From assembly GCA_016712625.1 (NCBI GenBank), contig JADJQQ010000029.1, forward strand, positions 434,001 to 498,000: a stretch of DNA of 64,000 bases. Direction: 5' to 3'. Both the position numbers and the translations under genes were made by a program. Positions 1 through 9,290 of this stretch are shown piece by piece. The notes under the pieces are model-generated. The model saw only the letters and a program-made list of their open reading frames with translations. It did not search any database and was not told where the DNA came from. Each line of letters opens with the position of its first letter. Position 1 is the first letter of the stretch. The stretch comes from Candidatus Competibacteraceae bacterium. GTDB taxonomy: Bacteria; Pseudomonadota; Gammaproteobacteria; Competibacterales; Competibacteraceae.

Positions 1-1
1 G

Positions 2-2247
2 TCGGGGATGATGAACTGGCGGCAACAACATCCCGCCTATCCGGCCAATCGGGAAACTCCGGTCGCGTTGGTCGATTATCTAGCGGTGCGGCTGGGTCTG
101 GATCGGCTGTGGATCGCGCATGAGTGCCAAAAGCGCTGGGGGATCGCGGGTACGTTGGCCGCCTTGCGTGCTTACTTCGCCGCCCGACCGGCGGAAGCAT
201 TGGCGCGACATGCCTTGTATGCCGGACAGTTGCCGGAATATCTGGCCAGCCGGGCGCGGGAGCTGGCGGAACAGCACGCGCCGTTGAGCGCCTGGGATAC
301 CCTGGCCGATATGATCTGGACCTGGCTGCACAGTCCGGTAGCGGCGCAGGCCGACAGCCATACCGTGCACGGCAGCGCGTGGCGCTTGTTCCGGCTGGCG
401 CAGCATCTTGGCCTGTCGGGCGGCGAGATCCGGGCGCTGACTCTGGCCGATCTGGAACGGTTGCTGGAACCGCTGGACGCCCTGTCTGCTCCGGTGCGTG
501 GCGCGTTGTGGCAATACGCCTACGAACACCATTACCGCGACGGGTTGATCAACGCCCTGGCGAACAATCACGGGCGCTGGCCGCCGCGGCAAGGCCGACC
601 GCAAGCCCAGATCGTATTTTGCATCGATGACCGGGAAGAAGGCATCCGCCGCCATCTGGAAGAATCCAACCCGCGGATCGAAACTTTCGGCGCGGCCGGA
701 TTTTTTGGAGTGGCGATGAATTGGCGCGGTTTGGACGATACAACAGTGACGCCGTTGTGTCCGGTGGTGGTCACCCCCGCGCACGAAATCCGCGAAGTGG
801 GCCGACCCGACGCGCAAGCGGAACTGGCGCTGCACAACCAGCGGCGGGATGTACGCTGGCGGTTGGGGGCTTTTATCAGAATATCCGCCGCAATCTGTGG
901 TCCTCGGCGCTGGTGATCGACGCCCTGGCTCCCGCCGTGTTGCCGGTGCTGGCGGGTAAAGTGTTCGCGCCACGCCAACAAGGCGCGCTCACCGGCGCGA
1001 TGCACCGCCATGGAGTGCCGGATGCGCCGACCACGGTGGCGGTGACGGCAGCGAATGCCACGCTTCCGGCCACGCCGGAGCAACCGCGTCTCGGCTTCAC
1101 CGACGCCGAACAGGCCGACCGGGTGGCGGGTTTGCTGCGCAATATCGGCCTGACCGCACAATTCGCGCCCCTCGTGTTGCTGATGGGTCATGGCTCCATG
1201 AGCCAGAACAACCCGCATCTGGGCGCTTACGATTGCGGCGCGTGCGGCGGGCGACACGGCGGGCCGAATGGGCGCGCCTTCGCGGCGATGGCGAACCGTC
1301 CGGCGGTGCGGGAATTATTGATCGAGCGCGGCATCACGGTGCCGGCCGATACCTGGTTCGTCGGAGCCGAGCATAACACCTGCGACGAGCGCATCACTTT
1401 TTACGACCGCCGCGATGCGCCAGACGCAGCCAAACAAGCGCTGCGGGCCTTACAATCGGAATTGGATCACGCTTGCACCCTGTCGGCGCAGGAGCGCTGC
1501 CGCCGGTTTGCGTCCGCGCCACGCGATCCCGCGCCAGAACGAGCCCTGCGCCATGTGGTGGGGCGGTCGCGGGACTTTAGCCAGGCGCGGCCGGAGTTGG
1601 GTCACGCCACCAACGCCGCCGCGCTGGTTGGGCGACGGACCATGAGTCAGGGGATATTTCTGGATCGGCGGGCGTTTCTGATTTCCTACGATCCGACTCA
1701 GGACCCGACCGGCGCGGTGCTGGAAAACATTTTGCTGGCGGTGGGGCCGGTGGGCGCGGGCATCAATCTGGAATATTACTTTTCCACCGTCAATAACGAG
1801 CGGCTGGGCTGCGGCACCAAGACGCCGCATAACGTGACTGGACTCTTCGCGGTGATGGAAGGCGCGAGCAGCGACCTGCGCACCGGCCTGCCGCGCCAGA
1901 TGATCGAGATTCATGAGCCGGTGCGGCTCCAGATCGTGATCGAGGCGCGCACCGAAATCCTCGCCGCGATTTATGGCCGTCAGCCGGGTTTGCGCGAATT
2001 GATCGGCAACGGCTGGATTCATGTCATCGCCAAAGACCCAGACAGCGGGGAATTTTCGATTTTTGATCCCCAGCGCGGCTTCGCGCCGTGGGCTGGGCCG
2101 GTGCGGCCGCTGCCGGTGTGCGCTCGCTCCGGTGACTGGTATCGGGGACAGACTGAGCCGTTGCCGCCAGTGTTGATTGGGGAGGCTAAGCCCGTCTCAG
2201 TGGCTTCCTGTGAGAGGATTTCTAAACTTGAGGGGCGCGAAGCGTGA
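2..2247 (+). pseudogene. dabA: DabA-type inorganic carbon transporter subunit (DUF2309), 5'-partial, one frameshift
   Basis: DabA is the zinc-containing, carbonic-anhydrase-like cytoplasmic subunit of DAB bicarbonate/CO2 accumulation complexes; it works with a NuoL-like membrane partner. The frame is open to the window edge and the usual N-terminal segment is missing, so the true start lies upstream. The zinc ligands of the family are visible: FCIDDREE (Cys and Asp) near base 620, and GHGS...DCGACGG (His and Cys) near 1190-1245. The frame changes close to 866-875, at GGGGG/TTTT runs: the protein reads WRLGAF in one frame and continues FYQNIRRNLW in the next. One extra T would join them, so this may be a sequencing error rather than a dead gene. 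The last ~17 codons overlap vapC on the other strand, which suggests the 3' end was altered when the toxin module arrived. The NuoL/M-like genes downstream support the assignment. Confidence 0.85.
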
Positions 2248-2637
2248 GAAATCCCGGTCAGCGCTCCACAATTCCGTCACGCCGTGCGCAAGGCATAGCG
2301 TTGCGATTCTGGCGTCATGAACCATGGGGCCAGCAATTTTGGCTCTTTCGACCAGCGCTCGCAGCCTCGTCCAATACCCGGCGGATTCACCCAAAAGCCG
2401 CAAGCTCGGCGATTCCAACCAGCAATCGACCTGTTCCAAGGCTTGTAAAGTCGGAGTCGGTGGATTGTAAATTCGTGGATGGGTTGCAATGGCGAGAAAC
2501 TCATGGATGCAGGGCCAGGCGATGGCCCAGGGCTGCATTGATTCCGCGAGACGCACAATCAGGTTATCCGCCTCGCTATGCCATGGGGAATCTTCTCGAT
2601 GCGCGTAGACGAGAAGATTGGTATCGACTGCGATCAT
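2197..2637 (-). CDS. vapC: VapC-type PIN-domain ribonuclease toxin
   Basis: This 146-residue PIN-domain protein is the expected size of VapC toxins, Mg-dependent RNases that cleave tRNA or rRNA. The acidic residues of the PIN active site are visible: Asp in VDTN near residue 5, Glu in CIHEFLA (~46), Asp in VHDARIA (~107) and Asp in SADRDF (~126). It overlaps the upstream antitoxin gene by four bases (ATGA), the usual coupled antitoxin-toxin arrangement. Its 3' end overlaps the 3' end of dabA by about 50 bp on the opposite strand. The module sits between two genes that should belong to one carbon-uptake operon, so I infer it is a later insertion. Confidence 0.88.
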   Translation of the reverse strand: MIAVDTNLLVYAHREDSPWHSEADNLIVRLAESMQPWAIAWPCIHEFLAIATHPRIYNPPTPTLQALEQVDCWLESPSLRLLGESAGYWTRLRALVERAKIAGPMVHDARIATLCLAHGVTELWSADRDFSRFAPLKFRNPLTGSH

Positions 2638-2882
2638 CCGCCTTGCTCTTCATAAATGCGGGATCGAATTTGCTGCCAGTTCCCTTCTTCAATACCACTT
2701 TGCAATCCGGTCCCTGCAAAGGTGGCCCGGCGCATGCGGAAAGGCACTGTGGCTACGGTTTGCTGCTTCAAAAAGTTATGCAGCGCATTTTCCAGCACCG
2801 CCCGCAGGGTGGTTTGATTTTGGGCGGCATAGCGCTTGATTTCTTCAAACAGGCTATCGTTCAGTTCCACTGTGGTTTTCAT
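2634..2882 (-). CDS. vapB: VapB-type antitoxin
   Basis: This 82-residue protein begins MKTTVELNDSLFEEIKRYAA, a typical ribbon-helix-helix start of an antitoxin that binds DNA and the cognate toxin. I chose the ATG at 2882 because the RHH strand begins directly there; an upstream in-frame ATG adds three residues. The C-terminal half (FAGTGLQSGIEEGNWQQIRS) is the part expected to wrap VapC. It overlaps vapC by four bases. Autoregulation by the VapBC complex is usual for the family; no operator was identified by eye. Confidence 0.82.
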   Translation of the reverse strand: MKTTVELNDSLFEEIKRYAAQNQTTLRAVLENALHNFLKQQTVATVPFRMRRATFAGTGLQSGIEEGNWQQIRSRIYEEQGG

Positions 2883-2968
2883 ACCATACACCCATACTCT
2901 CTAATATTGGCTTATGGGTATTGTAACACGACCCCTGGCAATCAACCGATAACGGCGAGATATTGACC

Positions 2969-5900
2969 ATGGTGGACTGGCTGGCGGCCCTCATTCCCGC
3001 TTTACCCTTAGTCGCCGCCTTATGGCTCGGCGCGGCCATTCTGCTTGGGCAGGCCAGCGGCGAAGCGCACGAGCGGCGCACCAGCCGGATCGTGCTGGCG
3101 GCGTTAGGCGCGTCGTTCGGCTCGGCGCTGCTCCTGGCGATAGCTCGCTTCGTCGGCGCAGCGCCCGATGCGGTGCGCTTTGGTCGTTGGCTGACGAGCG
3201 GCGCTTATGGAGTCGATCTGGTTTTCAGCAGCGATGCGCTGAGTGTGACGCTGGCGGTGCTGGCGTCCTTCCTTTGCTTGCTGGTCGCGCGCTTCGCCGT
3301 CAATTACATGCACCGGGAAGCGGGATTTCACCGGCTGTTCGCGGTATTGAGTCTGTTCGCGGCGGCGATGGCGCTGCTGGTGACGGGTGGCAACGCGGTG
3401 TTGACCTTCATCGGTTGGGAAGTCGCTGGACTGTGCTCTTATCTGTTGATCTCCTTCTTTCAGGATCGCACCACGGCGGCGGCCAACGCCACGCGGGTAT
3501 TCGTCACCAACCGGGTGGGCGATGCCGGTTTCCTGCTCGGCATCGGGCTGTCGTTTTACTGGCTGGGCGGCGCGGAGTGGGCGGCGATCAATGCCGGAGC
3601 GGCGGGCTTAAGCCCGACCCAAACCGGCGTGTTAGCGGGCTGGTTCCTGCTGGCGGCGATCACCAAATCAGCGCAAGTCCCGTTCGCACCGTGGTTAGGT
3701 CGGGCGATGGAAGGGCCGACTCCATCGAGCGCCCTGTTCTACGGCGCGGTGATGGTGCACGCCGGGGTTTATCTGGTGCTGCGCCTGCAACCGCTGTTCG
3801 AGCAGTCGCTGCTGCTGATGGCGGTCATGGCGCTGATCGGACTGGCGACCGCGCTGTACGGCTTTCTCTGCGGGCTGGCGCAGACCGACATTAAAAGCGC
3901 GCTGCTTTTTTCCACATCGGGACAGGTCGGCTTGATGTTTCTAGCCTGCGGATTGGGGTTCTGGCGCTGGGCGCTGCTGCATCTGTGCTGTCACGCCATC
4001 TTTCGCGGTTATCAATTTCTCAGCGCGCCGTCGATTCTCCATCAACTGCACGAGCGTACCCGGCCGGCGCCGGATTGGCTGGCGCAACGGCGCGGGCTTT
4101 ACGCGGCGGCGTTCCAGCGGTTCTGGCTGGAAGAGGCGGCCACTTGGAGCGTGGTGCGTCCGGTGCGCTGGCTGGCGCAACAAGCGAATCGTTTTGATGC
4201 GGCTGTGGTGGATCGGGCGACCGGCTTACCCGCCCCGACCGTCCAGGCTCTGTCCTCGCTGGCGCAGTGGGAAGAACGCCAGCTTGGCGCGGGCCGCTTT
4301 CTGGAACGCGCGCCCGACGCACGAGATCAGGGCCAGGGCGTGGTCGGCAGCGCCACCGAATGGCTGGCTTCGCTCTTTCATCGTTTTGAAGAGCAAATGG
4401 TGTTCAAAGCGGTCGGCCAGGGCATCGTTTCGACCAGCCATCGGCTGGGAACCCGTCTCAGCCAATTAGAGCGCCTGCTGCGGCGGTCGTGGCTGTGGGT
4501 GGCGGCGATGGTGGGCGCTTTAGCCCTGATTATCGCCATTGCAGAGATGTTGCACCGTCAGGGCAACGGTGAGTTTCCGCTGTTGAGCGCGCTGCTAATC
4601 GTTCCTCTGATCGGCATCATCGCCGATTATCGCGGCCGGCAGGCCCGCAGCGCCTTCGCGTTGGGCTTGACGGTGGCGGGCGTGGAATTGGTGTTGACGC
4701 TGTATCTGCTAAGCCAATTCCAGCCGCACGCGCCGGGAATGCAGTTCGTTGAACGGGCCGAAATTTTCTCGTGGCTGCATTATCACGTCGGCGTCGATGG
4801 CATCGGCGTGCTGTTTTTGCCGCTGACCGCGCTGCTGACTCTGTTCGTGATGCTGTACGCGCAGCCGCACCGCTGGGAAAAGCCGGGGGCGTTCGTGGCG
4901 AACATCCTCGGCGTGGAACTGGCGCTGATGGGGATGTTCACCGCACTGAATCTGCTGCAATGCTGGCTGTTCGCGCTGGCTGAAATCATCCCGGCAACCT
5001 TGTTGATCCAGCGTTGGGGCACCAGTCCGGCGCGCGGGCGGGCGGCGGCGCAGTATGTGCGGGCGATGCTGGGGGGCCTGGCGGCGCTGCTGGCGGGGAT
5101 TCTGTTATTGGGTTGGAATCATGCCGCTGTTGCCGGGCATTGGTCGTTCGATTTGCCGGCGCTACTGGAAACGCCGGTTTCGTCCGGGCAGCAGTCGCTG
5201 ATTTTCATTCTGCTGTTCGGTGGTTTGGCGGTGCGGCTAGCGCTGTTCCCGTTCCATTCCTGGCTGCCTATCGTCGCCAAGCATGGCACGGTGGCGATTG
5301 GCATGGTGTTACTGGTCGGCGCGAAAGTCGGGGTTTATGCCTTGTTGCGCTTTGTGTTGCCGCTGCTGCCGGATGCCGCGCAACAGTGGTCCGGTTGGAT
5401 TGCGGCACTCGGGCTAGTGGGGATGGTGTATGGCGCGCTGCTGGCGGTGTTGCAGATTGACCTGCGCCGCTTACTGGCCTTTGGCATTGTCAGCCAGACC
5501 GGCGTGCTAATGGCGGGATTGTTTTCGCTGAAAGCGGCCGGACTGAAAGGTGCGTTGTTATTGAGCCTGAACCTGGGTCTGGCGGCGGCCGGTTTGTTCG
5601 TCGCTGCCGGATTGTTAAATCGCCGTCTGAACACCACGCGGTTCCATCGGCTGGGTGGGCTATTTGATGCGTTGCCGTTGCTGGGGCTGATGTTTTTGGT
5701 GGTGGTGCTGGGCAGTATCGCCATGCCGGGAACGCCCGGTTTCGAGGCGGCGCATCTGGCCCTGGAAGGGACGCTGGAGGCGTTTGGCTGGGGCGTGGCG
5801 ACGGTCGCCGCATCCGGTAATGTCTTGGCGGCTGGTTATCTATTGTGGGCTTATCAACGGATTTTCTTGGCCCGCAATCCCAAAGTCGCCGCCCGCGCGT

Positions 5901-6052
5901 TAACCGATTTGCGCAATCGGGAACTGATCATGGCGGCTCTGCTGTGCGCGGTGATGATTGGAGTCGGTTTATACGCCGATCCCTGGATCCGAATGATCGG
6001 GGAGGCGGTGGAGAATGTGGCGGGGTTATTTGCGATCAGCGGTGCACATTAG
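2969..6052 (+). CDS. NuoL-NuoM-like fused proton-channel membrane protein (DabB-like)
   Basis: This ~1027-residue protein is built from two antiporter-like modules of the complex I/Mrp family. The first half (to ~residue 420) is NuoL-like, with a segment around FIGWEVAGLCSYLL and the conserved region KSAQVPFAPWLGRAMEGPTP. The second half, after a hydrophilic linker (~420-510), is NuoM-like, with VDGIGVLFLPLTALLT and FPFHSWLPIVAKHG. Single-module homologues are about 500 residues, so a fusion is unusual. Next to DabA it most likely supplies the membrane, ion-coupled half of a carbon-uptake complex. The start is the ATG at 2969, preceded by GGCGAGA; a TTG two codons earlier is possible. The stop is three bases before the next ATG, so the operon is tight. 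A role in a stand-alone hydrogenase-type complex cannot be excluded, but no partner for that is present. Confidence 0.8.
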   Translation: MVDWLAALIPALPLVAALWLGAAILLGQASGEAHERRTSRIVLAALGASFGSALLLAIARFVGAAPDAVRFGRWLTSGAYGVDLVFSSDALSVTLAVLASFLCLLVARFAVNYMHREAGFHRLFAVLSLFAAAMALLVTGGNAVLTFIGWEVAGLCSYLLISFFQDRTTAAANATRVFVTNRVGDAGFLLGIGLSFYWLGGAEWAAINAGAAGLSPTQTGVLAGWFLLAAITKSAQVPFAPWLGRAMEGPTPSSALFYGAVMVHAGVYLVLRLQPLFEQSLLLMAVMALIGLATALYGFLCGLAQTDIKSALLFSTSGQVGLMFLACGLGFWRWALLHLCCHAIFRGYQFLSAPSILHQLHERTRPAPDWLAQRRGLYAAAFQRFWLEEAATWSVVRPVRWLAQQANRFDAAVVDRATGLPAPTVQALSSLAQWEERQLGAGRFLERAPDARDQGQGVVGSATEWLASLFHRFEEQMVFKAVGQGIVSTSHRLGTRLSQLERLLRRSWLWVAAMVGALALIIAIAEMLHRQGNGEFPLLSALLIVPLIGIIADYRGRQARSAFALGLTVAGVELVLTLYLLSQFQPHAPGMQFVERAEIFSWLHYHVGVDGIGVLFLPLTALLTLFVMLYAQPHRWEKPGAFVANILGVELALMGMFTALNLLQCWLFALAEIIPATLLIQRWGTSPARGRAAAQYVRAMLGGLAALLAGILLLGWNHAAVAGHWSFDLPALLETPVSSGQQSLIFILLFGGLAVRLALFPFHSWLPIVAKHGTVAIGMVLLVGAKVGVYALLRFVLPLLPDAAQQWSGWIAALGLVGMVYGALLAVLQIDLRRLLAFGIVSQTGVLMAGLFSLKAAGLKGALLLSLNLGLAAAGLFVAAGLLNRRLNTTRFHRLGGLFDALPLLGLMFLVVVLGSIAMPGTPGFEAAHLALEGTLEAFGWGVATVAASGNVLAAGYLLWAYQRIFLARNPKVAARALTDLRNRELIMAALLCAVMIGVGLYADPWIRMIGEAVENVAGLFAISGAH

Positions 6053-6054
6053 CT

Positions 6055-6492
6055 ATGGATATTCATATCGCTGTTACTGCATCTGAAATAACCACCTGCT
6101 TCCCGGCCATGCACGAGCTACGACCGCACCTTACGGAACCCGCTTTCGTGGAACAGGTTCAGCGCCAGATGCAAAATCATGGCTATGAATTAGCCTATCT
6201 CGCTGCACAAAATCAGGTGGTCGCGGTGGCCGGTTATCGGGTTGCCGAATATCTCGCTTGGGGTCGGATTTTCTATGTGGATGATCTCATTTGTCGCGGC
6301 GCATTCCGCAATCGAGGCTATGGCGGAATGCTGCTCGATTGGCTGCTGGAACAAGCCAAAAAACTAGCCTGCCATCAATTTCATCTCGATTCTGGCGTAC
6401 ACCGGCACGATGCCCATCGGCTTTATCTCAGCCGAAAACTACAAATCAGCTCTCACCACTTTTCCAAGGAGCTTGGCAACGGTGCCGCCTAA
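6055..6492 (+). CDS. GNAT-family N-acetyltransferase
   Basis: This 145-residue protein has the GNAT fold signature: a strand FYVDDLICRGAFRNRGYGG (~80-98) whose R-x-x-G-x-G/A-type loop binds acetyl-CoA, and a C-terminal HRLYLSRKLQ element typical of the last strand. The substrate is unknown. It starts three bases after the NuoL-NuoM stop, and its last 11 bases overlap the start of the next membrane gene. It is therefore translated as part of the carbon-uptake-like operon, where I know of no established role for an acetyltransferase. Confidence 0.78.
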   Translation: MDIHIAVTASEITTCFPAMHELRPHLTEPAFVEQVQRQMQNHGYELAYLAAQNQVVAVAGYRVAEYLAWGRIFYVDDLICRGAFRNRGYGGMLLDWLLEQAKKLACHQFHLDSGVHRHDAHRLYLSRKLQISSHHFSKELGNGAA

Positions 6493-8059
6493 CCTCGAAT
6501 CGCTGTCAGCCGCCGATCAGCTCGGTTTTCCCATCCTGAGCGTGCTGATCGGACTGCCCTTGCTGTGGGCCTTGGGGCTGGCGTTCCTACGTGATCCGCG
6601 CGTCGTCCGCGTCGCGGCGCTGGCGGGCGCTGGACTGGAATTGCTGCTGTCGCTGGTCATGCTGGTCGCGCTGCGGCCCGAAGTGGCTGGGATGCAATTG
6701 GTGGAACGGGCGATCTGGATTCCCAGCCTGAACGCGCAGTATCTGGTCGGCATCGACGGGATCGCGGCGCTGTTCCCGCCGCTGACCGCGCTCCTGTTCT
6801 GCGCGGTCATCCTGGCGTCCTGGACCAGCATCCAATCCATGCCGCGCTTGTATTTCGCTCTGCTACTGCTGCTGGAAGGCGTCACTGTGGGCGTGTTCTG
6901 CGCGCTGGATCTGGTGCTATTTTTCCTGTTCTGGGAACTGACGTTGGTACCGATCTATTTTCTGGTCAGTCTGTGGGGAATCGGGCCGGAACGGCGCTAT
7001 GCGGCGGTCAAATACACGTTATTTATGCTAGCGGGCGGGATTCCGCTACTGTTCGCCATTTTATTGCTCGGCCTCTACCATTCCGGCGGCGCACCAGGAT
7101 TGGGCGCTTTGATCTTCGATTATCCGACCCTACTGGAACGCCCGCTACCCACCGAATTACAAACAGTCGTTTTCTTGTTGTTGTTCGTTGGCTTTGCCGT
7201 TAAAGCACCACTGTTTCCCTTTCATACTTGGCTACCCACTGTATTGCGGGAAGGTCCAATTGGACTGAGCGCGCTTTTAGTGGGTTTGAAGCTCGGCGCC
7301 TTTGGCATCCTGCGTTTTGCCGTGCCGCTCGCCCCGACGGCAGCGCGCGAGTATGTCTGGCTGATGGCCGGCTTGGGCTTGTTCGGGATGCTGTACGGGG
7401 CGTTGGTCGCGTTGCGGCAATCCAACCTACGGCTGATGCTGGCGTTTTCCAGCATCAGTCACGTCGGACTTGTAATTGCCGGTATCGCCGCCTTGAACAT
7501 GCAGGGTGTGCAGGGCGCGGTTTTTCAACTGGCGAATTTCGGGGTGATCGCGGGCGGTTTGGTGTTGCTGACCGGATTTCTGCACCATCGTTTGGGTTCG
7601 ACCGATCTAGCGAGTCTGGGCGGCTTGGCCCAGTCCTTACCGTACTTGACCGGCTTTTTTCTGCTGCTGGGCATGGCGTCCATCGGCTTGCCTGGCACCA
7701 ACGGTTTCGTCGCGGAACTATTGATCTTATTAGGTATTTTTCAGGTATCACCCAGTTTAGCGGCGGTGGCCGTATTGGGCGTAATTTTGGGGGCGGCGTA
7801 TTTTCTGCGCTTTCATCAGCGGGCTTTTCTGGGGCCGGCCACCGATACCACCATCGCCTCCGCAACCGACCTACGCCCGCGCGAATTGCTGGTTGCGGCG
7901 GTGATGGGCTTGCTGGTGCTGATAGGTGGGCTGTTTCCCAATTGGATTCAAGGTATTACCGCCAGCGCGACGGATGCTTGGGCAAAACGGATGGACATAG
8001 GGCAGCTCGCTACTAAAAATTTGGCGCAAGCTCAGCCTGAAGGCCGTTTTACCCATTAG
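6482..8059 (+). CDS. NuoM-like proton-channel membrane protein
   Basis: This ~525-residue NuoM/antiporter-like protein is a polytopic membrane protein. Conserved stretches include FLFWELTLVPIYFLVSLWG (~140), KAPLFPFHTWLPTVLREGP (~240) and the lysine-bearing helix that follows. The GTG start at 6482 is chosen because AAGGAG lies at 6466-6471, ten bases upstream, and the protein then begins MPPNLESLSAADQLG just before the first membrane helix; an upstream ATG would extend it through the GNAT gene with no RBS. With the preceding fusion it gives three antiporter-like modules beside one DabA. It ends seven bases before a convergent SHOCT gene, which closes the operon. Confidence 0.82.
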   Translation: MPPNLESLSAADQLGFPILSVLIGLPLLWALGLAFLRDPRVVRVAALAGAGLELLLSLVMLVALRPEVAGMQLVERAIWIPSLNAQYLVGIDGIAALFPPLTALLFCAVILASWTSIQSMPRLYFALLLLLEGVTVGVFCALDLVLFFLFWELTLVPIYFLVSLWGIGPERRYAAVKYTLFMLAGGIPLLFAILLLGLYHSGGAPGLGALIFDYPTLLERPLPTELQTVVFLLLFVGFAVKAPLFPFHTWLPTVLREGPIGLSALLVGLKLGAFGILRFAVPLAPTAAREYVWLMAGLGLFGMLYGALVALRQSNLRLMLAFSSISHVGLVIAGIAALNMQGVQGAVFQLANFGVIAGGLVLLTGFLHHRLGSTDLASLGGLAQSLPYLTGFFLLLGMASIGLPGTNGFVAELLILLGIFQVSPSLAAVAVLGVILGAAYFLRFHQRAFLGPATDTTIASATDLRPRELLVAAVMGLLVLIGGLFPNWIQGITASATDAWAKRMDIGQLATKNLAQAQPEGRFTH

Positions 8060-8065
8060 GCCAAA

Positions 8066-8950
8066 CTAGAGCCGGCTCAAGAGTTCCTTCTTTTTCTCAG
8101 TAAATTCCTCGGTACTGAGAATGCCTTTGGCGTGCAGGTCGGCAAGTCGTTCAATGCGGCTGAAGATGTCGTCCCCCGTGACGTTCGATGGCGGTGCTTG
8201 CGTGTTCGCTTGGATCGGTGCCGGTGTTGAAATTGTTGCTTGGGCCGATGCGGCTGAAACAGCCGATTGGGCCGACGATGATGGGTTGTTTCCCGACACT
8301 ATCGGCAGGCGGGTAACCTCCACCACACCATGCTGACTGGTGAAGGTAAGAGAGCCGCCCACCGATTGTTGTTGTGAGAAACCGCCAATCTGGTGATCCA
8401 GCGTGTCGTAGATCGTGATCCGGTCACCGAGATCGATGGCCAAACGCCGGATTTGAGGGAAATAGGCGTAACGGACGCCATTTTGCGAGCCGGTGCTGGC
8501 GGGTCTGCCCAGGTCGGCACCCCACCAGTCTCCCGCAACGCCGGACGTTGAGGGTACAAACAGGCTGGCTGGCCCCATCGGCCCGAAGCCGTGTTGCTGC
8601 TGGTTGTCGTAACTGCTTTGCTGTTGTTGGCCTAAGCCGCCGCTTTGCTGTTGCGACTGGAAACTTCCACCGCCGAGTAGCTCGGGTTCGCTTGTTAGTC
8701 GGCTGGTTAGATCGCTGCAAAGGGCATCAACTCGGCTTTTCAAGGCATTATTGAACATATCGGACAACATGATCATGCCCCCTCGCATCCACTGGCCGGA
8801 GCCGCCGAATTCGGGATGATTGAACTGAGCCATGCCGCCGCGACCGGCGATCACAGCGTCGAGCATATTCAAAACAGCTTCTTGGCTGAACCCATGGCGC
8901 TGCGCCAAGTTGTTGATCACCAGTTGGCCAGTGGAAGAGAGTGATCGCAT
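8066..8950 (-). CDS. SHOCT-domain protein with Gln-rich linker
   Basis: This 294-residue protein of unknown function ends with a SHOCT motif, the short helical pair LADLHAKGILSTEEFTEKKK (~260-292), which is common at the C terminus of bacterial proteins and thought to mediate oligomerisation. The middle (~100-130) is low-complexity and rich in Gln, Gly and Ser. An N-terminal helical region (~1-90) carries QRHGFSQEAVLNMLDAV. I see no signal peptide or membrane helix. It is transcribed convergently with the NuoM-like gene and upstream of nothing obvious. Confidence 0.7.
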   Translation of the reverse strand: MRSLSSTGQLVINNLAQRHGFSQEAVLNMLDAVIAGRGGMAQFNHPEFGGSGQWMRGGMIMLSDMFNNALKSRVDALCSDLTSRLTSEPELLGGGSFQSQQQSGGLGQQQQSSYDNQQQHGFGPMGPASLFVPSTSGVAGDWWGADLGRPASTGSQNGVRYAYFPQIRRLAIDLGDRITIYDTLDHQIGGFSQQQSVGGSLTFTSQHGVVEVTRLPIVSGNNPSSSAQSAVSAASAQATISTPAPIQANTQAPPSNVTGDDIFSRIERLADLHAKGILSTEEFTEKKKELLSRL

Positions 8951-9069
8951 TGTGGAGTCTTCTTTCGTGAGTTGGCTAAAACGATGTAAGCTACCTGTAA
9001 AATATCGTACTTGACGACCTAGACCTAAATAAACATAATTATTGACTATCGTCCATCTGTCCTCTCAAT

Positions 9070-9146
9070 GGCTACGTAGCTCAGATGGTTAGAGCACGGC
9101 ACTCATAATGCCGGTGTCGGTGGTTCAAGTCCACCCGTAGCCACCA
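9070..9146 (+). tRNA. tRNA-Met (CAT anticodon), elongator type
   Basis: This is a full cloverleaf of 77 nt. The acceptor arm GGCTACG pairs with CGTAGCC; the D arm is AGCTC...GAGC; the anticodon stem CGGCA/TGCCG encloses a loop with CAT at 9104-9106; the T arm is GGTGG TTCAAGT CCACC. The CCA end is encoded. The GGCTACGTAGCTCAG 5' part matches elongator tRNA-Met of gammaproteobacteria rather than the initiator; an Ile2 (lysidine) tRNA is the alternative for a CAT anticodon. No integrase or attachment site is seen beside it. Confidence 0.96.
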
Positions 9147-9290
9147 CTTATCAACAGCTTACGCGCGCTTTTTCTCGCACACCCAAATCAGATTGGGAGA
9201 TGCTTGGAATATCGGTTCCGGGATTTTGTCGGCTGCTCCCCCCAGGCCACTGATTTCGTCGAAGGCACTGCCAGGCTTACTGAAACAAGG

